Assembly (NCBI RefSeq): GCF_963678635.1
Contig: NC_087062.1
Span: forward strand, 26,252,833-26,316,832
Length of the DNA stretch: 64,000 bases
Source of the DNA: Symsagittifera roscoffensis
Taxonomy: Eukaryota > Xenacoelomorpha > Acoela > Convolutidae
Direction: 5' to 3'
Part shown: positions 33,276 to 45,000 of the stretch, piece after piece
Layout: each line of letters begins with the position of its first letter
How positions within the stretch are numbered: the first letter of the stretch is position 1
Notes under the pieces: generated by a model
Databases searched by the model: none
The model's input: the letters and a program-made list of their open reading frames with translations, nothing else
What the model was told of the DNA's origin: nothing
Made by a program: the position numbers and the translations under genes

Positions 33276-34294
33276 CTAAAACAGAAAAAACTATAACAAT
33301 TCAGGCATGGAAGACTCTAGGTGTATTTACTCCTGATGATTAGACTACTTCGGTATTTCCGTACTATAGAAGCAGATTAAGCGTAAGTAATATCGACTCA
33401 ACTCACTCGCCACCAGCGTTGATTTTCCCTTTCATCTTTTTACAAAAAGGCGAAGCAAACTTCGTAACAATGGTGATACAAAAAATATGACTATGATGAA
33501 GATTTTTACTAAGCCACGACATATTTACTCAAAAATCGCACCATTTTTCCATTATTTTGCAAAACTGCAATGAAAAAATATCAAGATAACAAGTTTTCGT
33601 TGAAAATTTTATTGTAAACGAATTTCTCTAGTTTCCAAAAATCGGTGAAATAATCAGCAATGAAATCAAATATCAAGAAAAAAGCATAGTTTAAACAGAG
33701 GTGAAGATGCAGCTTCGCAAACACAACAAGAAAATGACAGAAGTGAGCTTCAAATTAAACAAAAATGCAAATTTAGGCATTTGAAGGTAATCAGGTACAG
33801 GCAACCACAATAACTCTGCATGCAATAAATTGGAAGTGTAACGGTGTGTAACCGCTTTATATATTGACATGGAATTATTGTACTTTTTAATGAAACAAAT
33901 AGCTACAGTTGCTTCAGTTGATGAGTTGCGCAAGGATCAACTGTGTTAGCTCATTGAAATCAAATGTCATAGCAAATATTATAGTGCCAATGCAGCCTGC
34001 TGATTCAAAAATTTATTTGCGACATAAGTTGGCAACAAAAATTGCAGCGTTTGATAACACTACGCTTCGCATGTGTAAAAATGCTGTAATCAGATCATGT
34101 CATACTTACTTGTGATAGTAAAAAAATTAATCTCGAAATTTTTATTAAACTATCTTAAACTGAATCAATTGGAAACAATTTGTTCTTCGGCCTCACAGGT
34201 GGACCTTGAACCTATAAATGATTCCCAATATTTAAAAGCATGTACGCAATTGGCAGTAAAAACATTTCTCGCCAGATTATATTGAGAAAATGCA

Positions 34295-34665
34295 AAAAAA
34301 ATAGCCGGTTGCTGTGCAAGTAGCACAGAATGTTCCGACCATAGTCTTAAAAAACACATAAAAACTTTTTTGAATGAGTTTCATTTTTTTGCGTGGTGTG
34401 ATAATTGATCAGAACAAAAAACTAGAACTCAGGCATTTTCGACAGTCATATTTAAAAAAAGACAAAATGGACATTAGTTTATTGTAGAAAAATGGCTAAT
34501 AAAAAAAACAGTTTTTATTGCAGATAATTTTTTGAATTTTTTTCATTCTCAAGACCTGCGACGACTATCCTTCTGTAATAAGCCTGCTTGCTCACTTTAC
34601 TCACTCAAAAACAGAAGAAAACTCAAAAAACTTTTCTACGGGTTTTTCTCGATACCGGAATACTA
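34295..34665 (+). repeat. Family B left part, truncated
   Basis: GCCGGTTGCTGTGCAAGTAG, CACAGAATGTTCCGACCATA, then GCGTGGTGTGATAA. The right half is missing, with family D beginning at 34666. Confidence 0.65.
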
Positions 34666-35007
34666 ACATGCCTCAATTTATAGAGCGGACGGATTTCAAC
34701 TAGTATACGAAGAAGTTCCTTAAAAACGTCCGACCCTGTCCAGGTTCGAGCCCTCTTCCTTTGTTGCGGTTCTCCGTCCCTACCTCTACGCTACATATCT
34801 ACATATCCATGATACCTTGAAGCTAGGGGTAAAGTGCTATTTGTAATTTAATAGTCCGTGTTAATATCCTTAGCATTGGCTGTACTTAATAGCTGGTTAT
34901 TGATCAAAACGAACACTTTGAAAATGAACACAGTTTGTCGCAACAATATTTGCGACTTAGGTTGAAAAAAAGATAGTTCATGCAAAAACACAAGCTTTGC
35001 TTGTATA
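34666..35007 (-). repeat. Family D repeat, second copy
   Basis: Direct copy of 31848-32190 with tRNA-like boxes (minus strand TAGCGTAGAGG and GGGCTCGAACC). A small tandem ACATATCTACATATC insertion sits next to the A-box side. Confidence 0.6.
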
Positions 35008-35454
35008 GTAATAACGACCAGTAAAAAAATTCGGATACGACACCTATGAAAACTGAAAGAGTTCCAACCGTGAGCTTCTAACTGTGGTGGACAAACAAGA
35101 GAAGTAACTTCAACTCCTCTATTCTACTCTGAATTGCAACAAACTTGGTCTCGCGAACGTACATACAGAAAACTATTTTTCTAAATTGGCACCGATTTTG
35201 CCAGATTACGGTTATAAGCAAACTATGCAACAGGCTTCTTGATTTTTGGTGGTAAAATTCATCCTTTTTGATTTTTGGTAGTAAAATACACTTCTTTCCC
35301 TAATTAAAGGGCAATCATGCGTATAAAACTCATTATTTTAGAATACAGCCAGTCAGTAGTATTGAAAATCACTCAAAAAATAAGATAAAATGGCACTTTT
35401 GAAGAATTTTTTTAATATGAAAAATTTAATGAAAAATAATGCTTGCAACCTTAC

Positions 35455-35541
35455 CTTCGTTTTTCCTCCTTGAGAATATCATTGAATGAGGCGGTCATTG
35501 ACCTGCGCAATTCGAAGTCACTGATGTCCTGGTCATTGTAT
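35455..35541 (-). CDS. SPTY2D1: SPT2, exon 5
   Basis: Bounded by acceptor TATGTTTAG and donor AAG|GTAAGG. It has 28 full codons plus split codons on both sides. It encodes YNDQDISDFELRRSMTASFN, then DILKEEKR: the M-x-(A/S)-S-(F/W)-x-x-I-x-x-EE-(K/R)-R core of the SPT2 domain (residues 460-487), the part known in this family to contact H3-H4. Confidence 0.92.
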
Positions 35542-36016
35542 CTAAACATAATAATAAACTTCTTCTGGTAAATCAATTAACTTACGGAGTTTCAATGCAT
35601 GAAGTTTATCTATACTACAGCTCTGCAACAGTTTTCGAAATACGAAAAAAATTCAGTTAAGCGACCAAAAACTGCGATTTGAATTTATCACACTCATCTA
35701 TAAAATGACCAACTGCCATTCTGTAAAACAGTGCAAAAAATTGTCGTATCTTTTTGAATTAGTAGTTTCATCGAGCATAATTTGTATACAAAAAGCGTAC
35801 TAAAACTTTAAATATTTTGGTAATGAGGCCCTGAATTATTAATTCAGCAGCCTATTCATTTTGGTACACAAGATATTGAATGTTTCCAAGTTATGCAATT
35901 TTCAACAGCATCAGGTTATTTGAGGCAATAACTTTTTTAGTTAGTTGAGACTACAGATTCTAATAAATCGATAACTTCTAGGCGAACTTCTTCAGTAAAA
36001 GTTGAGCGTAAATTAC

Positions 36017-36194
36017 CTCGAGGGATCGTATCCTGTGATTTTTCTCAGCTCGGCAAGGACGTCGTCAGCTGATCCATGTCCATTTCCGTCGAATCCCAGG
36101 CCATCCTCTTCCTCGTCGTCTATGAAGTCGTCTAGTTCCGAGTCGTACTCGTTCTCAAGCTCGGCCAGTTCCTTGCGCTCTTCGAAACGGCGTT
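36017..36194 (-). CDS. SPTY2D1: SPT2, exon 4
   Basis: Acceptor TTGATTTGCAG and donor CGAG|GTAATT. It encodes residues 401-458: RRFEERKELAELENEYDSEL, an acidic run DDFIDDEEEDG, then VLAELRKITGYDPSR, with the last residue split. The EYDSE-x-DDFI-x-DE signature and the (I/L)RxI-x-GYD motif are the start of the SPT2 C-terminal domain. G+C content is far above the surrounding introns. Confidence 0.93.
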
Positions 36195-37139
36195 CTGCAA
36201 ATCAATTGATTAGAAATTAACTCGGCTTTTAAAATCCAAAAAAATGGCTAAACAGCTACTACATTTTAATCAACAACTATTATGCGGTGCAATTAACATC
36301 TTATTTCGACATTAACAAATGCGACAGTTTTATAGTTCCTACAACCACAACCGAAATTGTGAACGTATTATGATTAGGGATTTCTTTGGCCTCGAATAGT
36401 CCCAACAAACAAAGGTCAGATGCGGCCGAGTGATAAAACATACAGAGGTTCTATTAGTAGTGCTCGATGGACTTTTAGTAGTAATTGTCCACAAAAATGC
36501 TTTGGAAATTTTGCTAGCAGGAAAATTAAAAAAAACGACAAAATCATTGTTGAATATAACCATTCAGTAAAATTGTTTAGATTTTCAAACAAGTTCCTAA
36601 ACAAACGACAGTGATATGATCATTCTGTGCTACTTGCATATGAGCCGACTTTTCTGGTTACTCAAAGCACTTCACGAAGTATGAAGTTAAAGCGTAGGGC
36701 GTGTTTGTTTTTCATTTGATCATCAAGAAATCTTGTTTCCGGTTCCAGTATAATATTATAGTAGCAATCCCGTCTTCATTAATGAATCGGCTCGCAAATA
36801 TTTAGTTGTTCCGCGGTAAATTTCCAAGTTACACCACACCATGTACTAATTGCCAAAATTTCATGTTTTTCTAAGTAGGCCATTCAAATCGAAATGTGCC
36901 ACTCAGATCGCAATGTGCCATGTAAATCGTGAATGAAGTTAAATAAAAACGTAAGAAACAAAAGTGCAAAAAATCAAAGTTGGACAAAAATATTTAGATT
37001 TTCCTGAAAAAATATACCAAACCAAATTTAGAGTAAAGGTCTTCATTTCGCTCATTGACACATGTAACAATAAAAAAAAAGCAACTTGAGTCAATTGTTT
37101 ATTTATTGAGACAGTCTAGCTTGCCAATTCAATTTGGAA

Positions 37140-37755
37140 CACAGAGGCGAAGCAGAGCTTCGCACCACTTACAATACAACATAAAAAAGCACTGCAAGCT
37201 AGCAGACAGAAGAAAGCCAAAAATAATTTAGAAATCACAACTTAAAAAAACTCAAAATGTTGTCTGGAATCATGTCCTATTTGGAAACAAGTCCAGAAAC
37301 TCAATCGACGGCAATTAATGAAAATTAAAAAATAATCAAACAGCGACAACTCAGCCGACGAGTTCTAATTAATTTCCGGTAGCACCGAAAATATATTTAT
37401 TGTCATGAAAAACTAACTATAAATCTAATCTAATAATTAAAATTAAAAATTGCAGAAGTAATTGAAAACACTGAAAGTAACAACATTGAAAATTACGTAC
37501 AAAAAATTAATTCTACGATGTGGCAACTAAGCCCACTAAACATAAGCACACAAACTAGATGCCAACATTTTTTGGAAAGTTGAAAATTTCCAGTTTGAAA
37601 AAAAGAAAGAAAACAGTTCCCGGTCAGATTCGAACCCATGACCTCTGCTGCGAACCAAGATAAAAATGATTCTGTTAAACAAGTTGGTAACCCCGAAAAA
37701 AATCTTTATACCGGCTTGATAACGCTTGCTTATCGCAAGCGTAATAAGTTTTTGA
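37140..37755 (+). mobile_element. Family E dual-hairpin element
   Basis: The left end is ACAGAGGCGAAGCAGAGCTT followed by CGCACCACTT; the GCGAAGC/GCTTCGC stem is perfect. The right end is TTGATAACGCTTGCTTATCG followed by CAAGCGTAATAAG, with a GCTTGC/GCAAGC stem. Near 37625 AGATTCGAACCC is an inverted pol III B-box-like word. It is non-coding. See the dual-hairpin finding for the other copies. Confidence 0.6.
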
Positions 37756-38074
37756 GCGCGTAAAAATATCGATTAATTTGCGGTGTTCAAACGAATTCGC
37801 GCCTACCCATTGATCATCAACAATAAACGGACAAAGCGCACATAATTTAGTCCAGAGAAATAAGAAATGGGCAAATTGGAGGTTAAATTTCATTTTACAT
37901 TTCAGCTCAGGTGGTCTGCGCACGGCTAAAAAAGTCGCTCAAACTATTTTTTTTAAATCTTCTCCACAAAAGCAAGCACAAAAAGGGTTAAAAACGAGCT
38001 CTAAAAAGGCAAGAAGAAAAGCGTCAGACGAAACAAAAATATGCCTTAGGAGAAAACCAATTTCAAAATACAAC

Positions 38075-38400
38075 AACGATAGCCTGTTACTGTTAAAGTA
38101 GTACAGAATGTTCCGACCATAAACTTAAAAAACATACAAACTTTTTTCTTTCAAATTAGTGTCGTTTTTTCTGCGTGGTGTGATAAAAGGATCGGGACAA
38201 AAAAACTGCAATTTGGGCATATTCGTCAGTCATCGTAACAGAAGCAAATTTGAACAACAGTTTTTGAAGAAAAATGACCAGGAAAACAAAAATAATCAAG
38301 AAAAAATTCATTTTTTTTTTTGCAGCAATTTGAGTTTTTGATTGTCAAAATGACGTTAACAAAACTCTAAAAACAAATTATACTCGAGTGAAATTAAAAT
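38075..38400 (+). repeat. Family B left half, interrupted by a family E element
   Basis: Family B hairpin region, GTTCCGACCATAAACTT, and the GCGTGGTGTGATAA tract. The complementary right half (39346-39645, ending AAATGGTCGGAAC) resumes after the family E element, so E appears to have inserted into B. Confidence 0.55.
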
Positions 38401-38410
38401 CAAGCATAAA

Positions 38411-39345
38411 CACAAGCGAAGCTGAGCTTCGCACTTTTTAGCATACGAAACAAGACGCTAAGTCGGAAAAAATTGGAAATATCGAAACTAGATCTATTAA
38501 AAAGGATAGGGCTAGTTTTGAAAAAAAAAAACGCTATGACATTAGAGTGCAAAATTAGTACCGGAAAAAATTTTTAGCAAGCGGTAACCAAGCCGAAAAC
38601 ACCTCAGCAGAAACCCTTTAAGCCGAAAAAAAATTAACAAGACTTAAGATTATAAAAAATAAAAGTCGCCCTCACCATCAAAACACCATCAAAACACACA
38701 TACATAAAAACTTTTTTTTGTTCGTCGAAAAAGGCAATTTAAGGCCATTAAGGCAATTTACTTTAAGTCGAAACATATCAAGCGGTAAAAAAATGGAAAA
38801 TAAAACCGAAAAAAATTGTTTTCATGAACATTTATAGTTTCTACTAAGATTTTTCAGCTGTTTGTGCATTCCAGGTGCGCATAGAAAATATATTTTCATT
38901 GAAACAAATCAAAAATACCGAAATCATTTGGGCAAAAAAAAGTGTTTAGGCAATCAAAAAGTTAGTAAAATTACAAACAGCAGAAAAAATCGAAGCACTA
39001 TAAACAACTACAAAGTAACTTGCGTAAAACAAAAAAAAATATTTCTACGATGTGGCAACTAAGCCGGAAAAACATAAGCAGACAAATAATATACCGAGAA
39101 TTCTTTAAACGGAATACTTACCGTTTGAAAGAAAAAAACAGGTCCTGTCAGATTCGAAACCAGTACCTTTGCCACCACAGACGTATTTGCTACCTCCAGA
39201 CTACGTACGCCGGAGACCCAAAGAAATTTTTTTATTATGAACTGAACCTAAATTTAACATTTCTAATTTTGACCATTCCGTGAACCAAGATATTAAGTAG
39301 TAAAAAGTCTAGTACCCGATTGCAATACCCTTGCTTATCACTTGT
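38411..39345 (+). mobile_element. Family E dual-hairpin element, nested in family B
   Basis: The left end AAGCGAAGCTGAGCTTCGCA forms a perfect stem. The right end is ACCCGATTGCAATACCCTTG followed by CTTATCACTTG, with a degraded stem. The interior has AGCGGTAACCAAGCCGAAAA and AGCCGAAAAAAA words shared with 49440 and 54470, and a tRNA-like segment at 39130-39210. Confidence 0.6.
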
Positions 39346-39645
39346 ACACAGACGGCCTAAACTAAGCATAAATTAGCATGCTCGCGCGCTGTACTCGCTC
39401 GAAATAAGAGGAAAATCAAAAAAATCTAACCAGTTTTTCTCGACACTAGGATAAATTTTTGGAAAATTTTTAATGTCGTTCGAGTCACGAATGAAAGGGC
39501 TTTAATATTATATATCACTCGACCTATTCCGATGATTTTTTCTGGTACCTTATTTTGCGTAAAAAAAAAAAAAAAAAGAAAAAAAGTAAAACACACGACA
39601 CGAACACAAAGTTCCTCCGCATTTTTCAAATGGTCGGAACAAAAT
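39346..39645 (+). repeat. Family B right half
   Basis: TACTCGCTCGAAATAAG, TATATCACTCGACCTATTCC, GGTACCTTATTTTGCGT and a final AAATGGTCGGAAC match the right half of the copy at 55525-56065. Confidence 0.6.
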
Positions 39646-40189
39646 AGTTTCTTTAGATACAAAGCAGTAAAGAACAGGCGCGTTAATACAACGGATATGG
39701 ATAGATCATGCTGCTAGTACGCATAAGCTTTCGACAAAACTTTGCACAAAAATGAGCGACCCCAGTTGGGAAAAAACGCACAGATTTCAGAATACCTCGC
39801 ATGCTGAATAATTTACAACTAAAAGTTTCTTCATATACAATTGACTGATCGCAAACAAGATAAAAATTTGAAAAGCAAAAACATTTCGACCATTTTTGTC
39901 AAAATTGCAGCTCAAATCAACTCTGAAACAGCTCCATCTTTATTTATAATCAAGCTCCCTTGGGACGTTTTTTTTTGTCAGAATGTGAGATTAAAAATTT
40001 CAACTAAATGCAAATTTACTATGCTCTTCTATTCCGAACAATAAAAAACTGTAACACTTCCCAAAACATCACGAGCTCAAGATCATATTAAGTTTTCTTT
40101 CATTAGCTTTAGAATAATCTACTAATCGTAAAAATCGATGAGTGCTTGAGCATTCGACAACTTCTGTGTCAAAATTTAATTCAACTCAC

Positions 40190-41119
40190 TTGCGGTTGAG
40201 TTAATACCCAGCTGAGCGGCAATACCCCTGCCTCTTACTGGCTGGGCACTCGAACACACTTGAGGTCTAGACTGTTGATAATTCCCACAACTACTACTAG
40301 AAGCCGAACTAGATCCAGGGTATCTCTCGGGTTCCCTCGATATCGGATCGGGTCTCGGCTGTTCTTTACGATGATAAACTTCGTGATTCATAGCACCATA
40401 GTTTCTACTCGTTTCTGGCTGCGCAGCGAGTTGCGCTGCTATTCCTTTGCTTTTAAACTTTGGTTTACATAAAGATTCATTTTCTTCTCTAGGTTGCGAG
40501 TGTTTCTTTGCACTATCATTGCTAGATTGACTACTGGATCCCAGGCTAAACTGCGCAGCTATTCCTTTGCTTTTGAAACCGTTTGTTGACACCTTTGAGC
40601 TGGTTTCACATACCCTCTGAGGATTTGTTGATCCGACTTGCTTACTTGGACCAACCTTTAGGTGACTGTTCGTCGTAGTAGTAGTCTTAACAGCAGGTCG
40701 AGGTATCGGTTTTGATTTAACCTTTTTCAAATGAACCATTTCTTCGTCCAAACTTTTCTTTGGTTTTTCCACTTGAACTTTCAGCTCTTCAGTTAAGAGA
40801 TTGTCTCCTTTTTCGTTGCCTTTAGCTGCCATTTTCATCAGTGTTTGAAAATCAACAGGTGCCGATGGACCCTTCGGAGCACTGTTCGGCCTCGCGGACT
40901 CAATATTTGAATATTGGGCTCTAATATTGCTTTTTGAAAAGACTGTTTCCGGCCTAGATTGCAAGCTAGCTGCTTGACGAGCTTGTTTTCTGCGTTCTTC
41001 CTCTTTTAAAGTCTGCAGTGATTTTGTCATTGCTTCTTCTCTTTCTTTCTGCTTCGCTTGTTTTCGCTTCTCCAGACGCTGTTCCAACAGAGCTCGCCTT
41101 TCTTCAATAAGTTTCTTTT
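40190..41119 (-). CDS. SPTY2D1: SPT2 histone chaperone, exon 3 (main exon)
   Basis: The largest of six exons encodes residues 90-400 of a 521-residue SPT2 protein. SPT2 binds H3-H4 and acts in transcription and rDNA chromatin in the nucleus. Residues 90-150 are a basic coiled-coil region (KKLIEERRALLEQRLEKRKQ) like that after the family's N-terminal box. Residues 177-188, VDFQTLMKMAAK, match the internal N/D-F-x-x-L-L-x-x-A box. The middle is S/T/N/P-rich and disordered-looking. It contains three copies of GIAAQ in K/R-S/G-K/R context (272-279, 312-319, 386-393), which I do not know from other SPT2 proteins. Acceptor TTCTTTCAG; donor GCAA|GTGAGT. The exon splices in phase on both sides. The apparent ATG and stop of the bare reading frame lie in the introns. 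Confidence 0.93.
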
Positions 41120-41864
41120 CTGAAAGAATCAAAACTCAGTTCTGTCGAAGATCGCATAATATCGACGCTTTTGAAGAGTATGAGAACTTTTATGATCCCT
41201 AATTACACTATCATATAAAAATTTCAATGCTTCCGATGCCACTTACAGCAAATCTGTTTCTGACTTTGAGGAGAAACATACCGAAAAAGACGATTGCCAA
41301 TTGTAGATTAGCATTAGCCCTACCGTTTGTTTCTAGGTAACCTAAAGGGATGCTACTCGAAAGATTGAATTACCTGTATAGCAGTCCTGATGTAGATTTA
41401 TTTAACCTGTTTGATCAAAATGATGTGTGTCAAAATTTTATCTGCATCAAATTCAAATTCATTGAAACAAAATGTAAGGATCGGTAAACAAGATAACAAA
41501 ATGTTTTTATTATAGGTTTTCAGCTTAAACAAATCGTGAAAGTTTTCATAACCCACCATCGCATAACCCACCATCACACACGCGAAAAAAAAATCTTACC
41601 TCCCTTCAAACGGCACAAAATTAGGCGACTAAGCCAATATATGATTATCAGAAAACATTAGAGCCGAATAAACGCTTCAAGCGAACAGAACAAAAGGGAA
41701 TTAATAAAACTTGGAGTTGGTATACAACCAACATACAACATTCTAAGAGCTTAATTGAAAACTCGTACGAGGCTCAAAAATTTTGACTGGTCAAATAAAC
41801 CTGTTGGCAAAAAACGATGCAGTGATTTTGTTAGACAGCTTGTTTAGCTTGAAAAAAGTTTATG

Positions 41865-42930
41865 TTCCGATTTGACAACGCTTGATCCGATTTGACAACG
41901 AAGAATATTTGTGCTCGCGGGCTGGTTTTTCCCCAGATAAAAATTTGACTTTTACCTAGCCATTTTTGACGGATTTTTTTTTATCATTCAAAAAATGTTG
42001 TCCTGAGTCCAAAGTTTAGAAGATATTTCACCTTTGACCATTTTGCGTAAAGTTATGAGGGTAAAAAGATTGTCAATTTGGGACAATTAACACTCCATAT
42101 ATTTTGTTTTATTAAAGCGGAGATTTAATCCGTTTTGGAAATGAGTCCAAATTGAAATGAGGTATGCTATTTAGTCATATATGCTATTAGCACGCTATTT
42201 GCAAAACTCGGGCCCAAAAATTTACCCCAAAAACCATCATTTTTGGTTTTATTTAGTGAATCAAAAAGTACTCTAACCCATTTGTTCATTTACTGGCAAA
42301 ACTATATCACTGCAAGCCTCTTATGTAGGCCAACAAAATTTAACTCGGGTGTTATCTCCAAAAGTGGGCGCAAAAGTTTTTTAAAAAATTCGTATATAAA
42401 GAATTGGTCTTTTATAAAGTAAAAACGACATTTTTTGGCTATCAAACGAAAATTAATATGTTTTTACAAAGCTAAGAAAAATATAGCCTCCTTAAAATTT
42501 GTTGCGCTACAAAAAAGGTTTGCAGTGGAATATTTTTCCTAGACTAACAAAGGTAGTTTTTGGGGTAAATTTTTGGGCCAGATTTTTGCAAAAACAAATT
42601 ATTGCACCATATTAATTTCTGTTAAAAATTTAAGCAAGCTTGGTCTTCATCATTTTTTGTCTAAAATCAACCCAATTTGAGGAAAACGCGTTTGAAGTTT
42701 GAAATTTTGCTCGTTTCGCCACGATAAATTTAAATCAGCACTGTACTTTCCTATATGTAAATATATCATTTTGTAGTTAACATAGGGGGGTGATTTAAAA
42801 AATCTCAAAAACACTTTACTTTTTTGAAAGTTCATCAATCGTTTTAAGGCGAACACTACTCTATAGACCTTAAAAGGGGCCGTCGGAACATTCAAGGCTT
42901 CGCCCTGATATGAGCAGTCTTGTTACGTTT
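41865..42930 (+). repeat. Family A copy, diverged, interrupted
   Basis: GTTCCGATTTGACAACG, GACAATTAACACTCC, TTAATCCGTTTTGGAAATG and, after an insertion, GGGGCCGTCGGAACATTCAA then GGCTTCGCCCTGATATGAGC follow the order of 27606-28140. Confidence 0.7.
42201..42589. mobile_element. MITE-like element with 35-bp TIRs
   Basis: The left end contains GGCCCAAAAATTTACCCCAA. The right end contains its reverse complement, TTGGGGTAAATTTTTGGGCC. TIR similarity covers about 35 bp from GCAAAA on each side. The element is 389 bp long, has no coding capacity, and sits inside a family A repeat. Confidence 0.8.
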
Positions 42931-42995
42931 AACGTTTGAAACATGGCAAGATAAAGTTTGGGTACCTTTACCAAAAAATAGGATTTAAACCCTAC

Positions 42996-43212
42996 CTTTG
43001 TCTTGCATCTGCTGTTTCTTCTGTTCCATGTAGCTCCTCACTGCATCTTCGCTTACACATTTACTCTTTGATGTTCTACTCACAGTAGCAGTAGTTCTAC
43101 TATTAGCACCACCATTGGCACCAATTCTACTACTCGGAATTTCATTTCTGTTCCTACTACTATGTATGGCACTAGTAGTTGAAGTAGCCTTAATTGCACC
43201 TGCCACTTTCTC
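42996..43212 (-). CDS. SPTY2D1: SPT2, exon 2
   Basis: Acceptor CATTTTAG|GAGAAAGTG and donor AAAG|GTAGGG. It encodes residues 18-89 in phase 0 from exon 1: EKVAGAIKATSTTSAIHSSR, a S/T/N/R-rich linker, then VRSYMEQKKQQMQDK, the start of the basic helix. The last base joins exon 3 to form Glu (G|AA). Confidence 0.9.
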
Positions 43213-43977
43213 CTAAAATGAATGAAATACTAATGAGAAACATGCAAACATTTGATATCAGCTCTCACATCTGAAAAGTGAAAAAAAAATGGTGCCAATA
43301 TCCGAGAAATATTTTCATAGAGTAGGGGAAGATCGGATTTATATAGTTCTCTTAAAAAGGTTTAAGAGAACAAAGTTGATTACAAACATGGCCAATTCAG
43401 CAATCACTGAATCAATATGAATTCTAGGTGAAAACTTCTTCGGCAAAAGTTGCCCTTCACAACTCCAAATGAGCCTCAATAGCCGCTATTGTAAGTTTTT
43501 TTTTTCAACTACTGAAAGTTGAAAGGAATTTGTCTTTTTTTCTTCAAGTTTTTTTCTGCGCAAAATAGGCTTTTAGAGCTGTCAAATTTCAACAGCCAAT
43601 TCGCCAACCAAGATGATGTGGCATCCACGAGCCAATACCTCGTATCGCACATTTTGTCTTGTCTGAATTTTGTCGAAATCCGCAACGGAAACTGCAAGTG
43701 GAATTCCCAAGTTGTACACGGATTCCCCAACTTGCTAATGGATTCCGCAAATATAATCAACCAGCGATTTGTGTTTGAACAGTTAGGCGCTATAATAAGG
43801 TTCTTGGAAAGTCTTTAATAAGGTGCTCAAGAAAAAATAGGCTTGAGTGATAACCGAATTCATTATCCTGCCGAAAAAAAAACAAATTGTGAGATTCGTT
43901 ACAAGAAAAAAAAATCATTTAAGCTCAAATATTGAGTAAGCTCTTTATAGGGCTAGTTAATCTTAACTAGGCACTAT

Positions 43978-44170
43978 TGGGGGATGGGGTAATTGAAGAA
44001 ATCAAGGAATATCTATTAAAACCTTTTTGTCAACCTTTTTTTGTTAGGCCGTCCAAATTGATTTTCCGAGCTCTCCCAAAGCACTAAAGAACCTGTTTTG
44101 GCCAAAATTTCAGTGCTGCAGGCAAACTTTTGAAAAAACAGGCCGAAAAAGGCGTTTTAAGGCATTTTTG
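43978..44170 (+). repeat. Fragment related to the GGGGTGGAT inverted-arm family
   Basis: The GGGGGATGGGG end is decayed. The following CAACCTTTTTTTGTTAGGCC and the region with GCTCTCCCAAAGCACTAAAG and CTGTTTTGGCCAAAATTT match, inverted, the right arm at 25330-25440. Confidence 0.5.
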
Positions 44171-44269
44171 GAAAATGTTGACCAAAAAATCGCATTTTTT
44201 ATGCGCGTGCTTCCCTCTCAAATTTTGGCGCCTTCAGAAAAATTTTTAGGGTCCGTCGCCAAAAATGGA

Positions 44270-45000
44270 TATCTCAAAATAGTACAAAGGGAGACCCTTT
44301 GGGTCGGCAGGGGTCTTGCCAGGTTTGCTCAGCTTCCAACGCTTCATACATATTTTTGGACTACCATGAGAAAGTAGTTCCCAATGCCAGAGTCGACTAT
44401 TACTGCTTAGACCCTCAAGCAACGTTATGGAGATACCCGGTTTACCTAGGAGAATCACCGGCGCTTCAGTATTTAGAGCAATGAGCATGAAAAAATTTTG
44501 CCTTGGCCGCTTGGCGAATCACTCGATCTTATAGAAGAAACCAACGGAACTAAAATGAAAAGGAAGGCTCTCAATATCCTCAGTCTATAGACTGACCCCT
44601 TCGTGTAGCTAAACACCTTCAGCTAACATGGCACGAAGCGAAGGAGCAGGAGAGCTTAGCTCCCTTGAAGTAACTTTTAAGCTTGACGTAGAATGCTGAC
44701 CTCACAAGAGCACATCAAAACGCGAAATCAATTCCTATGTCCTTTGGTAAAACGATGTTCAAGCATGCCCTACCTATCCCGTCGGGGGTCAATAACACTA
44801 GGCCAGGGACGAGATGAAATCACTTTCACCAAAAACAAACGAAACCAATCACGTCAAGTCAACGAGGCTACAACAACAAAAAAGCGGAAGTGGTCACGAA
44901 GATGTGTCAAAAGGAGCGGCGAGATAGCCCAATGTTTGAGCTCTTATACAAGAAAGTGTATAAGGAGGCTTTAAAAATGTTTGATAACTGAACCTCAGCA
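44270..45000 (+). pseudogene. Unidentified decayed coding-like sequence
   Basis: G+C is higher and several plus-strand frames stay open over 60-90 codons (44299-44484, 44693-44974), connected by stops and shifts. No domain is recognised. It follows the hAT-like fragment directly and may be part of the same or another element. Confidence 0.3.

Larger units (their letters stand above)
33276..35454 (-). other. SPT2 intron 5 (2.2 kb)
   Basis: Holds GCGAAG-type hairpins at about 33452 and 33701, a family B fragment (34295-34665) and a family D copy (34666-35007). Donor AAG|GTAAGG at 35454; acceptor TTTTAG at 33276. Confidence 0.8.
36195..40189 (-). other. SPT2 intron 3 (4.0 kb)
   Basis: Contains family E elements (37140-37755, 38411-39345), family B pieces (38075-38400 and 39346-39645) and a poly-A-rich tract at about 39555. 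36200-37130 shows nothing recognisable. Donor GCAA|GTGAGT; acceptor TTTGCAG. Confidence 0.8.
41120..42995 (-). other. SPT2 intron 2 (1.9 kb)
   Basis: Contains a family A copy (41865-42930) that itself carries a TIR insertion (42201-42589). 41120-41860 shows no clear feature. Donor AAAG|GTAGGG; acceptor TTTCAG. Confidence 0.85.

Noticed and set aside
39130-39215. Possible tRNA gene on the minus strand
   Set aside because: A- and B-box-like words are present, but the acceptor and anticodon stems do not pair and the segment lies in a repeat family; it is SINE-like.
40176-41132. Treating the 318-codon frame as an intronless gene starting at its own ATG
   Set aside because: The ATG and stop lie in flanking introns; the clean splice sites and in-phase joins to five other exons show it is an internal exon of SPT2.
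44270-45000. Active unknown gene
   Set aside because: Frames are broken by stops and shifts and no splice-consistent model could be built; kept only as unidentified debris.
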